This document shows, piece after piece, positions 7,713-16,740 of a stretch of 38,436 nt of DNA. The notes under the pieces are model-generated. The model saw nothing but the letters and a program-made list of their open reading frames with translations. It made no database searches and was not told the origin of the DNA. Each line of letters begins with the position of its first letter. Positions within the stretch are counted from its first letter, which is position 1. Source of the DNA: Sulfuricurvum sp. (GTDB lineage Bacteria; Campylobacterota; Campylobacteria; Campylobacterales; Sulfurimonadaceae); assembly GCA_024635855.1 (NCBI GenBank), contig JAGXHZ010000038.1, forward strand, positions 1 to 38,436, written 5' to 3'. The translations under genes were made by a program, and so were the position numbers.

Positions 7713-8564
7713 TCAATATATACAGGCACATTTTGAACTTTTATCTGTGTTAAATATAGCCCTATTCTTTAATCTATTTACCACAATATCGGCTATTTGC
7801 TCTATGTATTTCATAGGTTCCCATTCCGTTTCTGGCGGAAATGTTGCAAAAATTGCTTCAATAATTTGTTGAATTTTATCAACATCACCCTTAATCCATC
7901 TTCCTTTTTTTACAAGTGAATTTTCTGTATCCCGAAATAAATAAAGTCCAGACAATGTAACATTACATTTAACTGCTATGCCAAACTCAAAAGGATCCAT
8001 TTCTCCATCAATAATTTTTTGATATATATGTCCATCAGCTAAGGCATTTCCAAAATCTATCGCATAGAATTTTTTCTTGTGTCGTCTATCTTGCAAAATA
8101 TTAGGATTACTCGTAGTTCTATCACAATTAAGAATATAGTTATCGATATGTAAAACATCCCTAATAAACTGCTGATTATCAATTGTATTCAATGGATCCA
8201 TAGCATAATGCAAATATTCAATCCCTATATTCACGCCCTTGGATGTTCGAATATATTCAAGAGATTCCACTTTAATCACCCCCTCTTGGCAAGCAATTTC
8301 AGCAGCTTCAATAAAATTATCATCAATCCAAAGATAAACAACCTCTTGTGGTGTTATTTTGTATCCTAAAACACTTAAAAGCTGATATGCCAACATTTCA
8401 TTCAAAATCCCTAGTGATGTTGGTTGCATTCCATCTACTTTGGTCTTTAAGACATACTCCACTCCATTAGCTTGAACGATAATAGGGCATGAACCACCAT
8501 AGCCAGCATCTTTGACTATTTTCTCAATACGATGGAATTTGACATCACGGAGTGCATGCGTCAT
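7713..8564 (-). CDS. HipA-like (HipA_2-type) protein kinase
   Basis: A 283-residue protein with a compact HipA-like kinase fold. The N-terminal GYGGSCPIIV and VEYVLKTK (candidate ATP-binding Lys40/42) are followed by NEMLAYQLLSVLGY. The catalytic loop is NCDRTTSNPN (Asp148, Asn153) and the metal-binding motif is AIDFGNA (Asp170). The HipA N-terminal and DNA-binding partner domains are absent. Start choice: ATG 8562-8564 has GAGGA 9 nt upstream, whereas ATG 8589-8591 (nine residues longer) has no suitable site. It follows hsdS closely and precedes the DUF3037 gene by 15 nt. HipA-family kinases phosphorylate proteins such as aminoacyl-tRNA synthetases; the target here is unknown. Confidence 0.82.
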   Translation of the reverse strand: MTHALRDVKFHRIEKIVKDAGYGGSCPIIVQANGVEYVLKTKVDGMQPTSLGILNEMLAYQLLSVLGYKITPQEVVYLWIDDNFIEAAEIACQEGVIKVESLEYIRTSKGVNIGIEYLHYAMDPLNTIDNQQFIRDVLHIDNYILNCDRTTSNPNILQDRRHKKKFYAIDFGNALADGHIYQKIIDGEMDPFEFGIAVKCNVTLSGLYLFRDTENSLVKKGRWIKGDVDKIQQIIEAIFATFPPETEWEPMKYIEQIADIVVNRLKNRAIFNTDKSSKCACIY

Positions 8565-8598
8565 TTTATTGTATCCTCGTATGAGTGACATAGATTCA

Positions 8599-10485
8599 TT
8601 ATAAATCTCTCAACAGATTTTTATTTTTCATCCATTCAATCGCTTTTTCCCATGTCTCAACAGCTATATTTTTCTTATTATCATGCCAGTTATTCCGTGC
8701 TTCATTAATAAGTATTGCATCGGTAATAGATATGTTAGTCTTTTTCAAATCCGAGTTAGCACTGTAAAGTGTTGCTACGATTTCCGCTTGTAATGTTCTC
8801 ATCGGTTTCATCAGTTGAAAAATATGTTCTATTTTTTTATGATCCCAATACCGCCCTACATATTTTTTGTATTCTTCTACTTTTTCAAGCGGATGATAAA
8901 CATATCTGCTTATTTCACCCTCTAGTTTTTTGACTTCAAACCATTTGGCTTTTTTTAGTTGAGAGTCCACCGATCGAATCAGTTTTGGATCATACGGACC
9001 CATAGCATGACGTTTATAGTCTGTATCAAAATCCAAATTATTGACCGCTTCACACATAAAAAGTATTTTTTGGAGCTTTACGTGTCCAAAATATTGATCA
9101 TCTTGACTGTTATCGATCAAGTAGGCGGCAAGGACACTGCGTTGGAAAGTTTTAGGTGCATGTGGTTCCACTGTAGCAGTCTTCGGCTCTTCTTCAAACG
9201 CCTCTTTAAGAACTGCCTGCATCATCATTTCAACATTAACTTTGGATTCATTGATTTGTCGATCAAGTTCATCGCACATAGAGAATAAATTATCTACTTT
9301 TTCTATTAAAATATTTTGTTCTTCCAGTGGTGGCAATGGAATACTTGTTTCACCTATTTTAAGACCGTTCAAAGCCGCTTGATTACCACCAGTAGCCTTT
9401 GATCTCATAAAATGGTATTGACTAAGAAAAAAATACCATAAAAATTTTGGAAGCACCAACCCATGATTGATAATCAATCCAGCTACATTTTGATTGGTGC
9501 TTGCTGGGATTTTCAGAATTGATGTTTGCCCTCTTGTTTTACCTTGTCCAATCATAGCTATCAAAACTGTATCAATCGGATATAAATTTAATGAGACTTC
9601 TTCTAATGCTGAATAAGAAATTTTTTCTTTTGTTGAAAAAATAAAATTATTTGCCACTTCACCACTTGCAACCCAAGGAATATCATTTTGCCAATACCTT
9701 GCTTCAGATCGTGATGGCGTAGATCCAATTTTAACTGTTGAGATGGTATCTATATTCGTAATAACCCACGTATCAGGGCAAAACCCTTTTTCTTTTTTTT
9801 GTCCTAAATCACGATTTTTCAATCCTCTTGGCAATCTTTCTCCAGATTGATTAATCATTGCTAATCTTTTTTGAATTATACGCTCAAGTAATTCTTCACC
9901 AGTTTCAATATTCAAGTTGTCTTTTCGCCATTGATCTGTCAATTTTCCATCAATAGCTTCTTGAAGGATCGATTGTCGAAGTTTAGATACAAGTTCTTTT
10001 TGATTCGATAGTTCAGACAATAATTCTTGCTGATATTCTTTTGTATTAATAAGCTTTTGAATCCACAAATGCTGTTTTTCAATGTCAAAATATGGAAGCT
10101 CGTATGCTTTAAAACTTTTTTGGTTGATAGCTTCTTTTGATGTCCCCGATTTTGTTTCTTTGACCAGTTCCTCTTTAAAAGAATTAAAAACGAAATGATA
10201 AAACTTCATATCTATGGGATACTTGTCAGGATTTTTAGGAGTCAAGATATAACAGAGATCACTTGTTATGAATTTTCCATTGACATAATGCGTTCTACCC
10301 AATGAACCCGAAGCGGCGGCGGCAAAAATAAGTGCTTCCATGTCATGTGAAAACTCATTATGTGTTTTCCACTCATCTGCGGCTGTAATAAAATCAAATT
10401 CACCAGTAGAATTTTTTAAACTTTGAAGAATTCCTTTTTCAAGTTCAAAAAGCTCCCCTATCGGTAGTTTTTTTACTCCACTCAT
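8599..10485 (-). CDS. hsdS: Type I restriction-modification specificity subunit with C-terminal Panacea-like extension
   Basis: HsdS recognises the bipartite target DNA and docks HsdM and HsdR. The 628-residue protein is longer than the usual 400-470. In order: first target-recognition domain (1-150); a conserved helical spacer about 155-215 (ELSNQKELVSKLRQSILQEA); a second recognition domain about 235-390 (WVITNIDTISTVKIGSTPSR, ending IPLPPLEEQ); a distal coiled coil about 390-430; and an extra domain 447-628. The last starts FQRSVLAAYLIDNSQDDQYF and contains VKLQKILFMCEAVNN and HAMGPYD, the pattern of Panacea/SocA-type (DUF4065-like) domains. Its ATG overlaps the hsdM stop (10482-10485). 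Subunit assignment is firm; naming of the extra domain is inference. Confidence 0.92.
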   Translation of the reverse strand: MSGVKKLPIGELFELEKGILQSLKNSTGEFDFITAADEWKTHNEFSHDMEALIFAAAASGSLGRTHYVNGKFITSDLCYILTPKNPDKYPIDMKFYHFVFNSFKEELVKETKSGTSKEAINQKSFKAYELPYFDIEKQHLWIQKLINTKEYQQELLSELSNQKELVSKLRQSILQEAIDGKLTDQWRKDNLNIETGEELLERIIQKRLAMINQSGERLPRGLKNRDLGQKKEKGFCPDTWVITNIDTISTVKIGSTPSRSEARYWQNDIPWVASGEVANNFIFSTKEKISYSALEEVSLNLYPIDTVLIAMIGQGKTRGQTSILKIPASTNQNVAGLIINHGLVLPKFLWYFFLSQYHFMRSKATGGNQAALNGLKIGETSIPLPPLEEQNILIEKVDNLFSMCDELDRQINESKVNVEMMMQAVLKEAFEEEPKTATVEPHAPKTFQRSVLAAYLIDNSQDDQYFGHVKLQKILFMCEAVNNLDFDTDYKRHAMGPYDPKLIRSVDSQLKKAKWFEVKKLEGEISRYVYHPLEKVEEYKKYVGRYWDHKKIEHIFQLMKPMRTLQAEIVATLYSANSDLKKTNISITDAILINEARNNWHDNKKNIAVETWEKAIEWMKNKNLLRDL

Positions 10486-11915
10486 TGCATAAACTCATTT
10501 TGGAGTTTTTTTAACAATACATCGCTTTTAAAAAATGATTCGTGAATCATTCCCAAAAGTTCGGATGTAGTATAGGTATGCTCTTCTTCTTTTTTATGAG
10601 GATTTTTAATGTCGAGGTTATATCCATTATTCTTAATCGTTTCAATATCGATTTTCCACGCTTGTTCATTTTCTATACGGTGATTCCACCATTCTTTGAT
10701 TGTATCAAACTCTTTGATTTGAATAGGCTTGGTTTTATTGTATGCTTTCTGCCCATCTGGTAGCTGATGTTCGTAATACCATATTTCTTTTGTCGGCTCT
10801 CCTTTGGTAAAAAAGAGAAGATTGGTCGCTACGCTGGCATACGGTTGAAAAACCGAATTCGGAAGTCTCACTATTGTGTGAAGATTACAATCTTCGAGAA
10901 GCTTTTGACGGATACGAGCTTTTACCCCATCCCCCGTTAGAGAACCATCAGGGAGAACAATCCCTGCTCTTCCTCCATCTTTAAGATACTGCATTATCAG
11001 AATCAAAAATAAATCAGCCGACTCTTTCGTGCGGTAAGTCATCGGAAAATTGGTCTCCATACCATCTGATACATTACCACCGAATGGAGGATTAGCAAGA
11101 ATAACATCCACTCTGTCTTTTTGGGTGATAGAGCTTAATTCTTTTGATAACGCATCATCATATTCGATATTCGGCACTTCAATGTCATGTAATACGAGAT
11201 TCGTAAGGGCGAGCATATGAGGAAGTGGTTTAAGCTCCACCCCTTTGATCGAATGTTGAAGGGTAAGACGATCATCGATATTTTTCACTTCTTTTTGTCG
11301 AATATGTTCTATCGCTGAAGTGAGGAATCCACCCGTTCCACAAGCAGGGTCAAAAACGATCTCTCCAAGTTTTGGATCAACCATATCAGTGATGAAACTG
11401 GTGATAGCTCGTGGAGTATAAAACTCTCCACTATCCCCTGCACTTTGAAGCTCTTTTAAAATCGTTTCGTAAATATCACCAAACAAATGACGGTCTTCGG
11501 AACTATTGAAATTGACTTCATTGAGCTTGTTAATAACCTGTCGGATAATTGTCCCCGACTTCATGTAGTTGTTATTTCCCTCAAACACTTCACGAACTAA
11601 AATTGCCCTCTTATTCGTCGTTCCTAATGCCAAATTTTGCAATGTAGGAAATAAATTTGTGTTGATAAAATCAAATAAGTCTTCACCTGTCAATCCCTCA
11701 TCATCTGAAGCCCAATTTCTCCATTGCAATTCGGTAGGAATCGGAGAAACATACGCATCATCGAGAAGTTCCATTTCAATATCTTTATCATCAAAAATTT
11801 TAAGGAAGATCATCCATCCGAGTTGTTCGATTCGTTGAGCATCACCATTGACACCCTTATCCCCACGCATTAATGATCTAATTGATTTGATAATCCCACT
11901 GATGTTATGACCCAT
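10482..11915 (-). CDS. hsdM: Type I restriction-modification DNA methyltransferase subunit
   Basis: N6-adenine methyltransferase subunit of the type I complex, using S-adenosylmethionine. The 477-residue protein has the N-terminal helical HsdM domain, GEFYTPRAI near 164, SAM-binding motif I FDPACGTGGFL at 188-198 and catalytic motif IV ANPPFGG at 274-280 (NPPF). All key residues are intact. It starts 2 nt after the hsdR stop, with AAGG inside the end of hsdR, and its stop overlaps the hsdS start by ATGA. The R-M-S order and the short R subunit fit the EcoAI-like (type IB) group. Confidence 0.96.
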   Translation of the reverse strand: MGHNISGIIKSIRSLMRGDKGVNGDAQRIEQLGWMIFLKIFDDKDIEMELLDDAYVSPIPTELQWRNWASDDEGLTGEDLFDFINTNLFPTLQNLALGTTNKRAILVREVFEGNNNYMKSGTIIRQVINKLNEVNFNSSEDRHLFGDIYETILKELQSAGDSGEFYTPRAITSFITDMVDPKLGEIVFDPACGTGGFLTSAIEHIRQKEVKNIDDRLTLQHSIKGVELKPLPHMLALTNLVLHDIEVPNIEYDDALSKELSSITQKDRVDVILANPPFGGNVSDGMETNFPMTYRTKESADLFLILIMQYLKDGGRAGIVLPDGSLTGDGVKARIRQKLLEDCNLHTIVRLPNSVFQPYASVATNLLFFTKGEPTKEIWYYEHQLPDGQKAYNKTKPIQIKEFDTIKEWWNHRIENEQAWKIDIETIKNNGYNLDIKNPHKKEEEHTYTTSELLGMIHESFFKSDVLLKKLQNEFMQ

Positions 11916-11917
11916 GC

Positions 11918-14311
11918 TTATGCAACCTTATATAATTCGTTTTCTAGTTCTGTTATGACTTGTAAATATTTTTGTTTTCCACCGAAAAGGGAAACGATTT
12001 CCACAGGTGATCCGATTTGATCGAACGGCTGAAGTGTAAGAACTTTCATACTCTCGATGTTTTCGATACCTTCATCGGCATATTTATCCAAAAGAGCTTC
12101 CAAAACAGCTTTTGCTTGATCGCCGTATTTGGTGAAATAGTCTCTTTTTCTAACATTATCCGCTCTCTCTTTTCGACTGAGAGGCGGTTTGTCAAATGCG
12201 GCATGACATATTAAATCAAAAATATCCATATCCCGACCAATCTCTTCTCGAAAGTTATCGAAAATGATCCCCTTGTCTTCCAATTCGTCGATAAGAGCCT
12301 GTTTTCGCTCACTTGAAGTCCATCGGTTTAGAAAATCATCCAATGAAGCGAATTCTTGTCGCACCTGTTGTTTTGTGTAATCTTTGAGACTTCCTGTAAT
12401 CAGCTTTCCGTTGGCATCCATATATTGAATACGCTCGTTGAGAATTGCTACATTAACCCCATTAACAAAGATTTTTTCACGAGGTTCATGCGGTGGCTCT
12501 TCGATTTCTCCACCCCCTCGAATTGTCGGTATTTCAAAAATTATCTCTTCACCCGTCTCTTCATCGGTGATTGGTTCATCATTGTTCTCTTCGTCTTCGG
12601 GTGCTTCAATCTCATCGTCTTCTGAAATTTCTTTGATTCTGACGGGATCACCATCAAAATTAGAATCTGCAAACAAATCCGTCACATTTCTAAAATCCAT
12701 AATTGTGAAAAAAGTTTTCCCGTATTCCTCATTTATACGAGTCCCACGACCGATGATTTGTTTGAACTCGGTCATTGAAGCGATATTACTATCAAGAACA
12801 ATTAACTTACAAGTTTGAGCATCTACCCCTGTCGTCATGAGTTTGGAGGTTGTAGCTATGACGGGATAGCGTTCTTGGGGATTGATGAAGTTATCCAACT
12901 CCATTTTTCCTTCTTGATTATCCCCAGTAATTTGCATAATGTATTTTGGATTTTGTGCCATTAAATCCGCATTTTCATTCGCAAGTGCGGCTCTCATCCG
13001 TTCTGCATGGTTGATGTCAATACAAAAAACGATTGTCTTATCAAAACGGTTTGTCTTTTTCAAAAACTCGGTAATCTTTTTAGCAACGGCTTGGGTTCGC
13101 TCATCGATGACAAGATTCTTTTCAAAATCTTTTTTATTGTAGAGCCTGTCTTCAATCTCATGACCGTCTTTATCCGTTTTACCTTTTTCGGGTCTCCACC
13201 CTTCCAAATCAACATTCAATCCGACACGAATAACTTTATAAGGAGCAAGGAATCCATCTTCTATTCCCTGTTTGAGAGAATAGGTATAAATCGGATCACC
13301 AAAATATTCAGTGCTTGAAATTTCATTTGTCTCTTTGGGTGTAGCCGTTAAACCAATATGCGTTGCACTTTTGAAATATTCTAAAATTTCTCTCCACGCA
13401 CTGTCTTCGGAGGCACTTCCACGATGACACTCATCAATCACAATAAGGTCAAAGAAATCAGGACTAAATTCACGGTAAGCGTCTTTCTCCTCATCATAGT
13501 TTGTCAATCCTTGATAGAGAGCCAAATAGATGTTAAACGATTTATCAATCTTCTTTTGCTTCACCACCGTCATAACATCTTTAAAATGTCGAAAATCACC
13601 CCGTTTGGTTTGATCGATCAGGGCATTTCTATCGGCAAGAAAGAGAATTCGTTTTTTAGTCCCACTCTTCCAAAGTCGATAAATAATCTGAAAAGCGGTG
13701 TAAGTTTTCCCAGTCCCAGTTGCCATTGTCAAAAGAAGTCTATTATTATTTTGACCCTTAGCAATTGCTTCCACGGTTCGATTGATCGCTATTTGCTGAT
13801 AATATCTCGGACTTCGATTTCCCCCATCAAAATAGTAATCTTGGGAAATGATTTTTTCTTCTTCGGGAGAAGTAATACCCTTATATTTTTGATATCGTTT
13901 CCAAAGCTCTTCGGGAGATGGAAAATTGTCCAAAGAAATTTCTCGCTCTATCTGTCCATTTGACAAGGTTTTATCGTGTTCGTAAAAACCGTCGCCATTA
14001 CTGCTAAATACGGAGGGAATATCTAAAATAGTGGAGTATTCAATCCCTTGTTGGATTCCAGCTCTTACGGTGTGCTTGTTATCTTTGGCTTCGATTATCG
14101 CAATTGGGATATTAGGTTTGTAATAGAGAATATAATCAGCCCGTTTTCGAACTCCACGAGCTGTTTTATTTCCTTTGACATAAATTCTACCGTCAGTAAA
14201 ACCTACTTCTTCTCGAATTTGAGTTTCGATATTCCATCCCGCTTTCTTCAAAGCAGGTGTAATGAACTGGGTGCAAATATCGCGTTCAGAAAGAGATTTT
14301 TTTTGCAACAT
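11918..14311 (-). CDS. hsdR: Type I restriction endonuclease subunit (EcoAI-like)
   Basis: ATP-dependent DNA translocase and endonuclease of the complex. The 797 residues match the short EcoAI-like R subunits. The nuclease domain shows Asp59 (RADYILYY), Glu74 and Lys76 (AIIEAKD) and QxxxY at 88-92. Helicase motifs: Walker A ATGTGKT at 197-203, DECH at 293-296, GLTATPKET near 320, and QIIGRGTRI (motif VI). An acidic linker rich in D/E follows near 560-600, then a C-terminal helical domain for HsdM/HsdS docking. All catalytic motifs are intact, so the system is probably active. AAGG lies before the ATG; a candidate promoter is at 14339-14344. Confidence 0.96.
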   Translation of the reverse strand: MLQKKSLSERDICTQFITPALKKAGWNIETQIREEVGFTDGRIYVKGNKTARGVRKRADYILYYKPNIPIAIIEAKDNKHTVRAGIQQGIEYSTILDIPSVFSSNGDGFYEHDKTLSNGQIEREISLDNFPSPEELWKRYQKYKGITSPEEEKIISQDYYFDGGNRSPRYYQQIAINRTVEAIAKGQNNNRLLLTMATGTGKTYTAFQIIYRLWKSGTKKRILFLADRNALIDQTKRGDFRHFKDVMTVVKQKKIDKSFNIYLALYQGLTNYDEEKDAYREFSPDFFDLIVIDECHRGSASEDSAWREILEYFKSATHIGLTATPKETNEISSTEYFGDPIYTYSLKQGIEDGFLAPYKVIRVGLNVDLEGWRPEKGKTDKDGHEIEDRLYNKKDFEKNLVIDERTQAVAKKITEFLKKTNRFDKTIVFCIDINHAERMRAALANENADLMAQNPKYIMQITGDNQEGKMELDNFINPQERYPVIATTSKLMTTGVDAQTCKLIVLDSNIASMTEFKQIIGRGTRINEEYGKTFFTIMDFRNVTDLFADSNFDGDPVRIKEISEDDEIEAPEDEENNDEPITDEETGEEIIFEIPTIRGGGEIEEPPHEPREKIFVNGVNVAILNERIQYMDANGKLITGSLKDYTKQQVRQEFASLDDFLNRWTSSERKQALIDELEDKGIIFDNFREEIGRDMDIFDLICHAAFDKPPLSRKERADNVRKRDYFTKYGDQAKAVLEALLDKYADEGIENIESMKVLTLQPFDQIGSPVEIVSLFGGKQKYLQVITELENELYKVA

Positions 14312-14333
14312 CAGAAACCTTACAATATTAATT

Positions 14334-14344
14334 AATCTATTGTA
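14334..14344 (-). repeat. Right copy of 11-bp inverted repeat at the edge of the hsd module
   Basis: TACAATAGATT on the minus strand, in the hsdR upstream region and overlapping the proposed -10 box. It is the inverted partner of 6921-6931 at the other end of the module. Confidence 0.4.
14339..14344 (-). promoter_or_regulatory. Candidate -10 box of the hsdR-M-S-kinase-DUF3037 operon
   Basis: GGCTACAAT on the minus strand resembles the GGCTATAAT form seen before the tRNA gene at 3890. It lies 27 nt before the hsdR ATG. It also falls inside an inverted repeat shared with the pflA stop region. Confidence 0.45.
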
Positions 14345-14381
14345 GCCTATAGATGCTTATTTCATTTTTGATGGCCTACAA
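14340..14381 (-). repeat. Imperfect inverted repeat between pflA end and hsdR promoter
   Basis: TTGTAG at 14340-14345 pairs with CTACAA at 14376-14381; CC (14346-14347) and GG (14373-14374) extend the stem with one bulged base. The loop is about 25 nt. One arm contains the pflA stop codon, the other the hsdR -10 box. There is no downstream T-run, so it is not a classical terminator. It may be an operator, or chance. Confidence 0.35.
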
Positions 14382-16721
14382 CAATCCTAACGCATCCTTA
14401 GCCAGTTTTCCCCATGCCGATGTTTTATCTGCTTTCATACTGCTGTTAAACGCTGCTTTTGCTTCGGTTTTATTTCCCATTTTCATCGCCAATGAGCCAA
14501 TAAGATACTGTTGACGCGACTTCTTTTCAGAATTCATTTTAAGTGTATTCAATCCTTTCAAAACTGCCAAAGCCTCTTTATTTTTTTCTTGATTCATCAA
14601 CGATTGCGCGAGAGTAAACTCAATGAACGGAGATTGCGTACGTGTTGCGGTTCGCTTTTGTAATGCCATAACCTTGTTGGAATAACTTTGCACCATTGCT
14701 TCATCTTTTCTCTTTAATCCCAGTGAGACCATCTGGGAATACCGTTCTATATCATTAAAAGCAATTCCAAAAGCACCCTCACACCCTTTTATATATTTAA
14801 TCATATTCACATCATCCGAACTACGTTGCGCACTATCAAACATTGTGCGATAGATCTCATTGAGAGGTGGATTTTTTTCTATTTCCAACAAGGCGACTGC
14901 GTCTTTACCTACGCGTAAAGCCTGAGTGTATTCACCCAAAGCAAAATGCGTTTTCGCCAAACGGTTCAGCCATACTTCTCGTTCTTTAATCGCTTTAGAT
15001 TTGCTGTGCGTTTGAGCTAAAGACTTGGCTACCGGAAAATTTCCCATTTTAAGGGCACAATCAAAGGTTAGCCCATCCCACTGCGGCAAAAGTTTAATGC
15101 GATACATTTTTTGCATCGAAAGCGCTTCAGCGCATTTGCCGTCTTGGAGCTTTTTCTTGGTACTTTCAATGGCACTTTTAGAAATCAATGCATTACTTTG
15201 GGGATAAGCAGTCGTATCCAGCTTATAAAGTTCATTTTCCATCTCAAGTATTGCTTCGAATTTTCCCTCTTTAAACAAAAGTTGAGCTTTTTTATACAAC
15301 GCTTTTCGTCCAATGGAATCATTTCCATAGCGTTCAATAAGATCGTCGTATTTTTTTATCTCTTTCTCTGTGTTTACTTCCTCTTTTTCAAAAAATAAAC
15401 CATCTTTAGAGCGTCGTACTTCTGCAATCCCATCACCGTACGGGAAAAGTTTTATGTACTCATTAAAAGCTTCAAGAGCTTGAGATTTTTTATCCCCTTG
15501 AGCATACAATTCACCCAATTTTTTAAGGAGGACTTCATGATCAGGCGATTTATGAAGAACACCTTTAATGAGGCTTTGTGTGATTTTTGCAGCCGTAAGA
15601 GGATCTTTATGGGCTTCTAGTACTTCAATCATTTTTTCAGCTTCAGGACGTACTTCAGTAAAATATTCAGGATTTACCCGTGTTATTTTGTCAATGTACT
15701 CTTTTGATTTTTCCGGATTTGCTCCACCCATCTCTATACGTGCTAATTCAAACGCACATGCGGAGGCTAAATTCACATCTTTGGTCCGATACAATGCCTC
15801 ACGATAATATTTTGCAGCTTTTTTAGGACTCCCTTGAACTTCTAAATGTTTTGCTTTAAAATACATCCCTTTTTCCGAAAAAGGATCTTCTTCGTGTTCC
15901 GTAAATAGTCGGTCATAAAAATAATCCGAATCAATATTTTGCCCCAATTCACCATGAGCATGCGCGGTATATGCTAACACCTCGGCAATACTTTGGTCAC
16001 TTGAATACTGGCGTACAAACTGCTTAGAGAGGGCTAATAACGGCTCATATTGCCCCAAATAATGTAATGCACGCAGCTGATACAGCATCAGCTCATTTGC
16101 AAAGATAGTCGTAGGATGTTTTTTAAGTGCATCGCGTGCTAAAAAGAGTACTTTGGAATAATCTTTTACTGTATACGCTTTTTTGAGATCCATGTAGTCA
16201 TTAACGTCTTGAACGCTTTTCATCTTGATTGGATTGCCTTTAAGATCCAGCCCTCCTACAAAAGGAAAAGTCTCTTTAGACAGCTTCATCGGAATATTAA
16301 TGGCATCAGGATTGGATTTTTCCTTTCCTAACATTGGTAATTCTTTGGTATATCCTACAATCGTCCAGTGATTGACTCTTTTTAGATCCGAAGAATAGAC
16401 TTGAGAATCATGCAGCAGATCAAATCCAACCGGAAAAAGGGCTATTTTCGTTTTAGGTTTGATAATAATCGAAGTGGGTGTTTGTGTGATGGTAAAGTGA
16501 GCGTTTAGAAGAGGAGGAAGTGAACGCATTTTCGTGCTGTTGCACTCAATGGCAATAACTTCCTCAAAATCATTCCGATTCGAAATACAGCGAAACGGCA
16601 AAGAATCTCTTAAATGTAAAACACTGTAATTTTGGGATGCTTCTCTACCGCTTTGGATAGAGAGTTCTAATGCATTTAATGGAAGCCAAATGAAGGGCAG
16701 CAGTAAAAGCCATCGTATCAT
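14376..16721 (-). CDS. pflA: Flagellar motor scaffold protein PflA (TPR repeats)
   Basis: PflA ('paralysed flagellum A') is a periplasmic TPR protein that, with PflB, forms the medial disk/spokes of the Campylobacterota flagellar motor and is needed for stator placement. The 781 residues begin MIRWLLLLPFIWLPLNALEL, a signal peptide, then an N-terminal beta-rich part to about 190 and many TPR-like helices (for example AAKYYREALY, ALEAFNEYIKLFPYG, EYTQALRVGKDAV). The start at 16719-16721 has GGGAG 6 nt upstream; an in-frame ATG 42 nt earlier would overlap nuoN and bury the signal peptide. It begins 19 nt after the nuoN stop, the same adjacency as nuoN-pflA in C. jejuni. Length and context both fit. 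Confidence 0.85.
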   Translation of the reverse strand: MIRWLLLLPFIWLPLNALELSIQSGREASQNYSVLHLRDSLPFRCISNRNDFEEVIAIECNSTKMRSLPPLLNAHFTITQTPTSIIIKPKTKIALFPVGFDLLHDSQVYSSDLKRVNHWTIVGYTKELPMLGKEKSNPDAINIPMKLSKETFPFVGGLDLKGNPIKMKSVQDVNDYMDLKKAYTVKDYSKVLFLARDALKKHPTTIFANELMLYQLRALHYLGQYEPLLALSKQFVRQYSSDQSIAEVLAYTAHAHGELGQNIDSDYFYDRLFTEHEEDPFSEKGMYFKAKHLEVQGSPKKAAKYYREALYRTKDVNLASACAFELARIEMGGANPEKSKEYIDKITRVNPEYFTEVRPEAEKMIEVLEAHKDPLTAAKITQSLIKGVLHKSPDHEVLLKKLGELYAQGDKKSQALEAFNEYIKLFPYGDGIAEVRRSKDGLFFEKEEVNTEKEIKKYDDLIERYGNDSIGRKALYKKAQLLFKEGKFEAILEMENELYKLDTTAYPQSNALISKSAIESTKKKLQDGKCAEALSMQKMYRIKLLPQWDGLTFDCALKMGNFPVAKSLAQTHSKSKAIKEREVWLNRLAKTHFALGEYTQALRVGKDAVALLEIEKNPPLNEIYRTMFDSAQRSSDDVNMIKYIKGCEGAFGIAFNDIERYSQMVSLGLKRKDEAMVQSYSNKVMALQKRTATRTQSPFIEFTLAQSLMNQEKNKEALAVLKGLNTLKMNSEKKSRQQYLIGSLAMKMGNKTEAKAAFNSSMKADKTSAWGKLAKDALGLL

Positions 16722-16740
16722 TGGTGCTCCCAGGTAATGT

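Noticed and set aside
11931..11936. TATAAT on the plus strand at the end of hsdR
   Set aside because: Within coding sequence and pointing antisense to the operon; no gene follows on that strand.
13424..13963. 179-codon open frame on the plus strand over hsdR
   Set aside because: Antisense to the helicase motifs of hsdR, with no start signal or domain.
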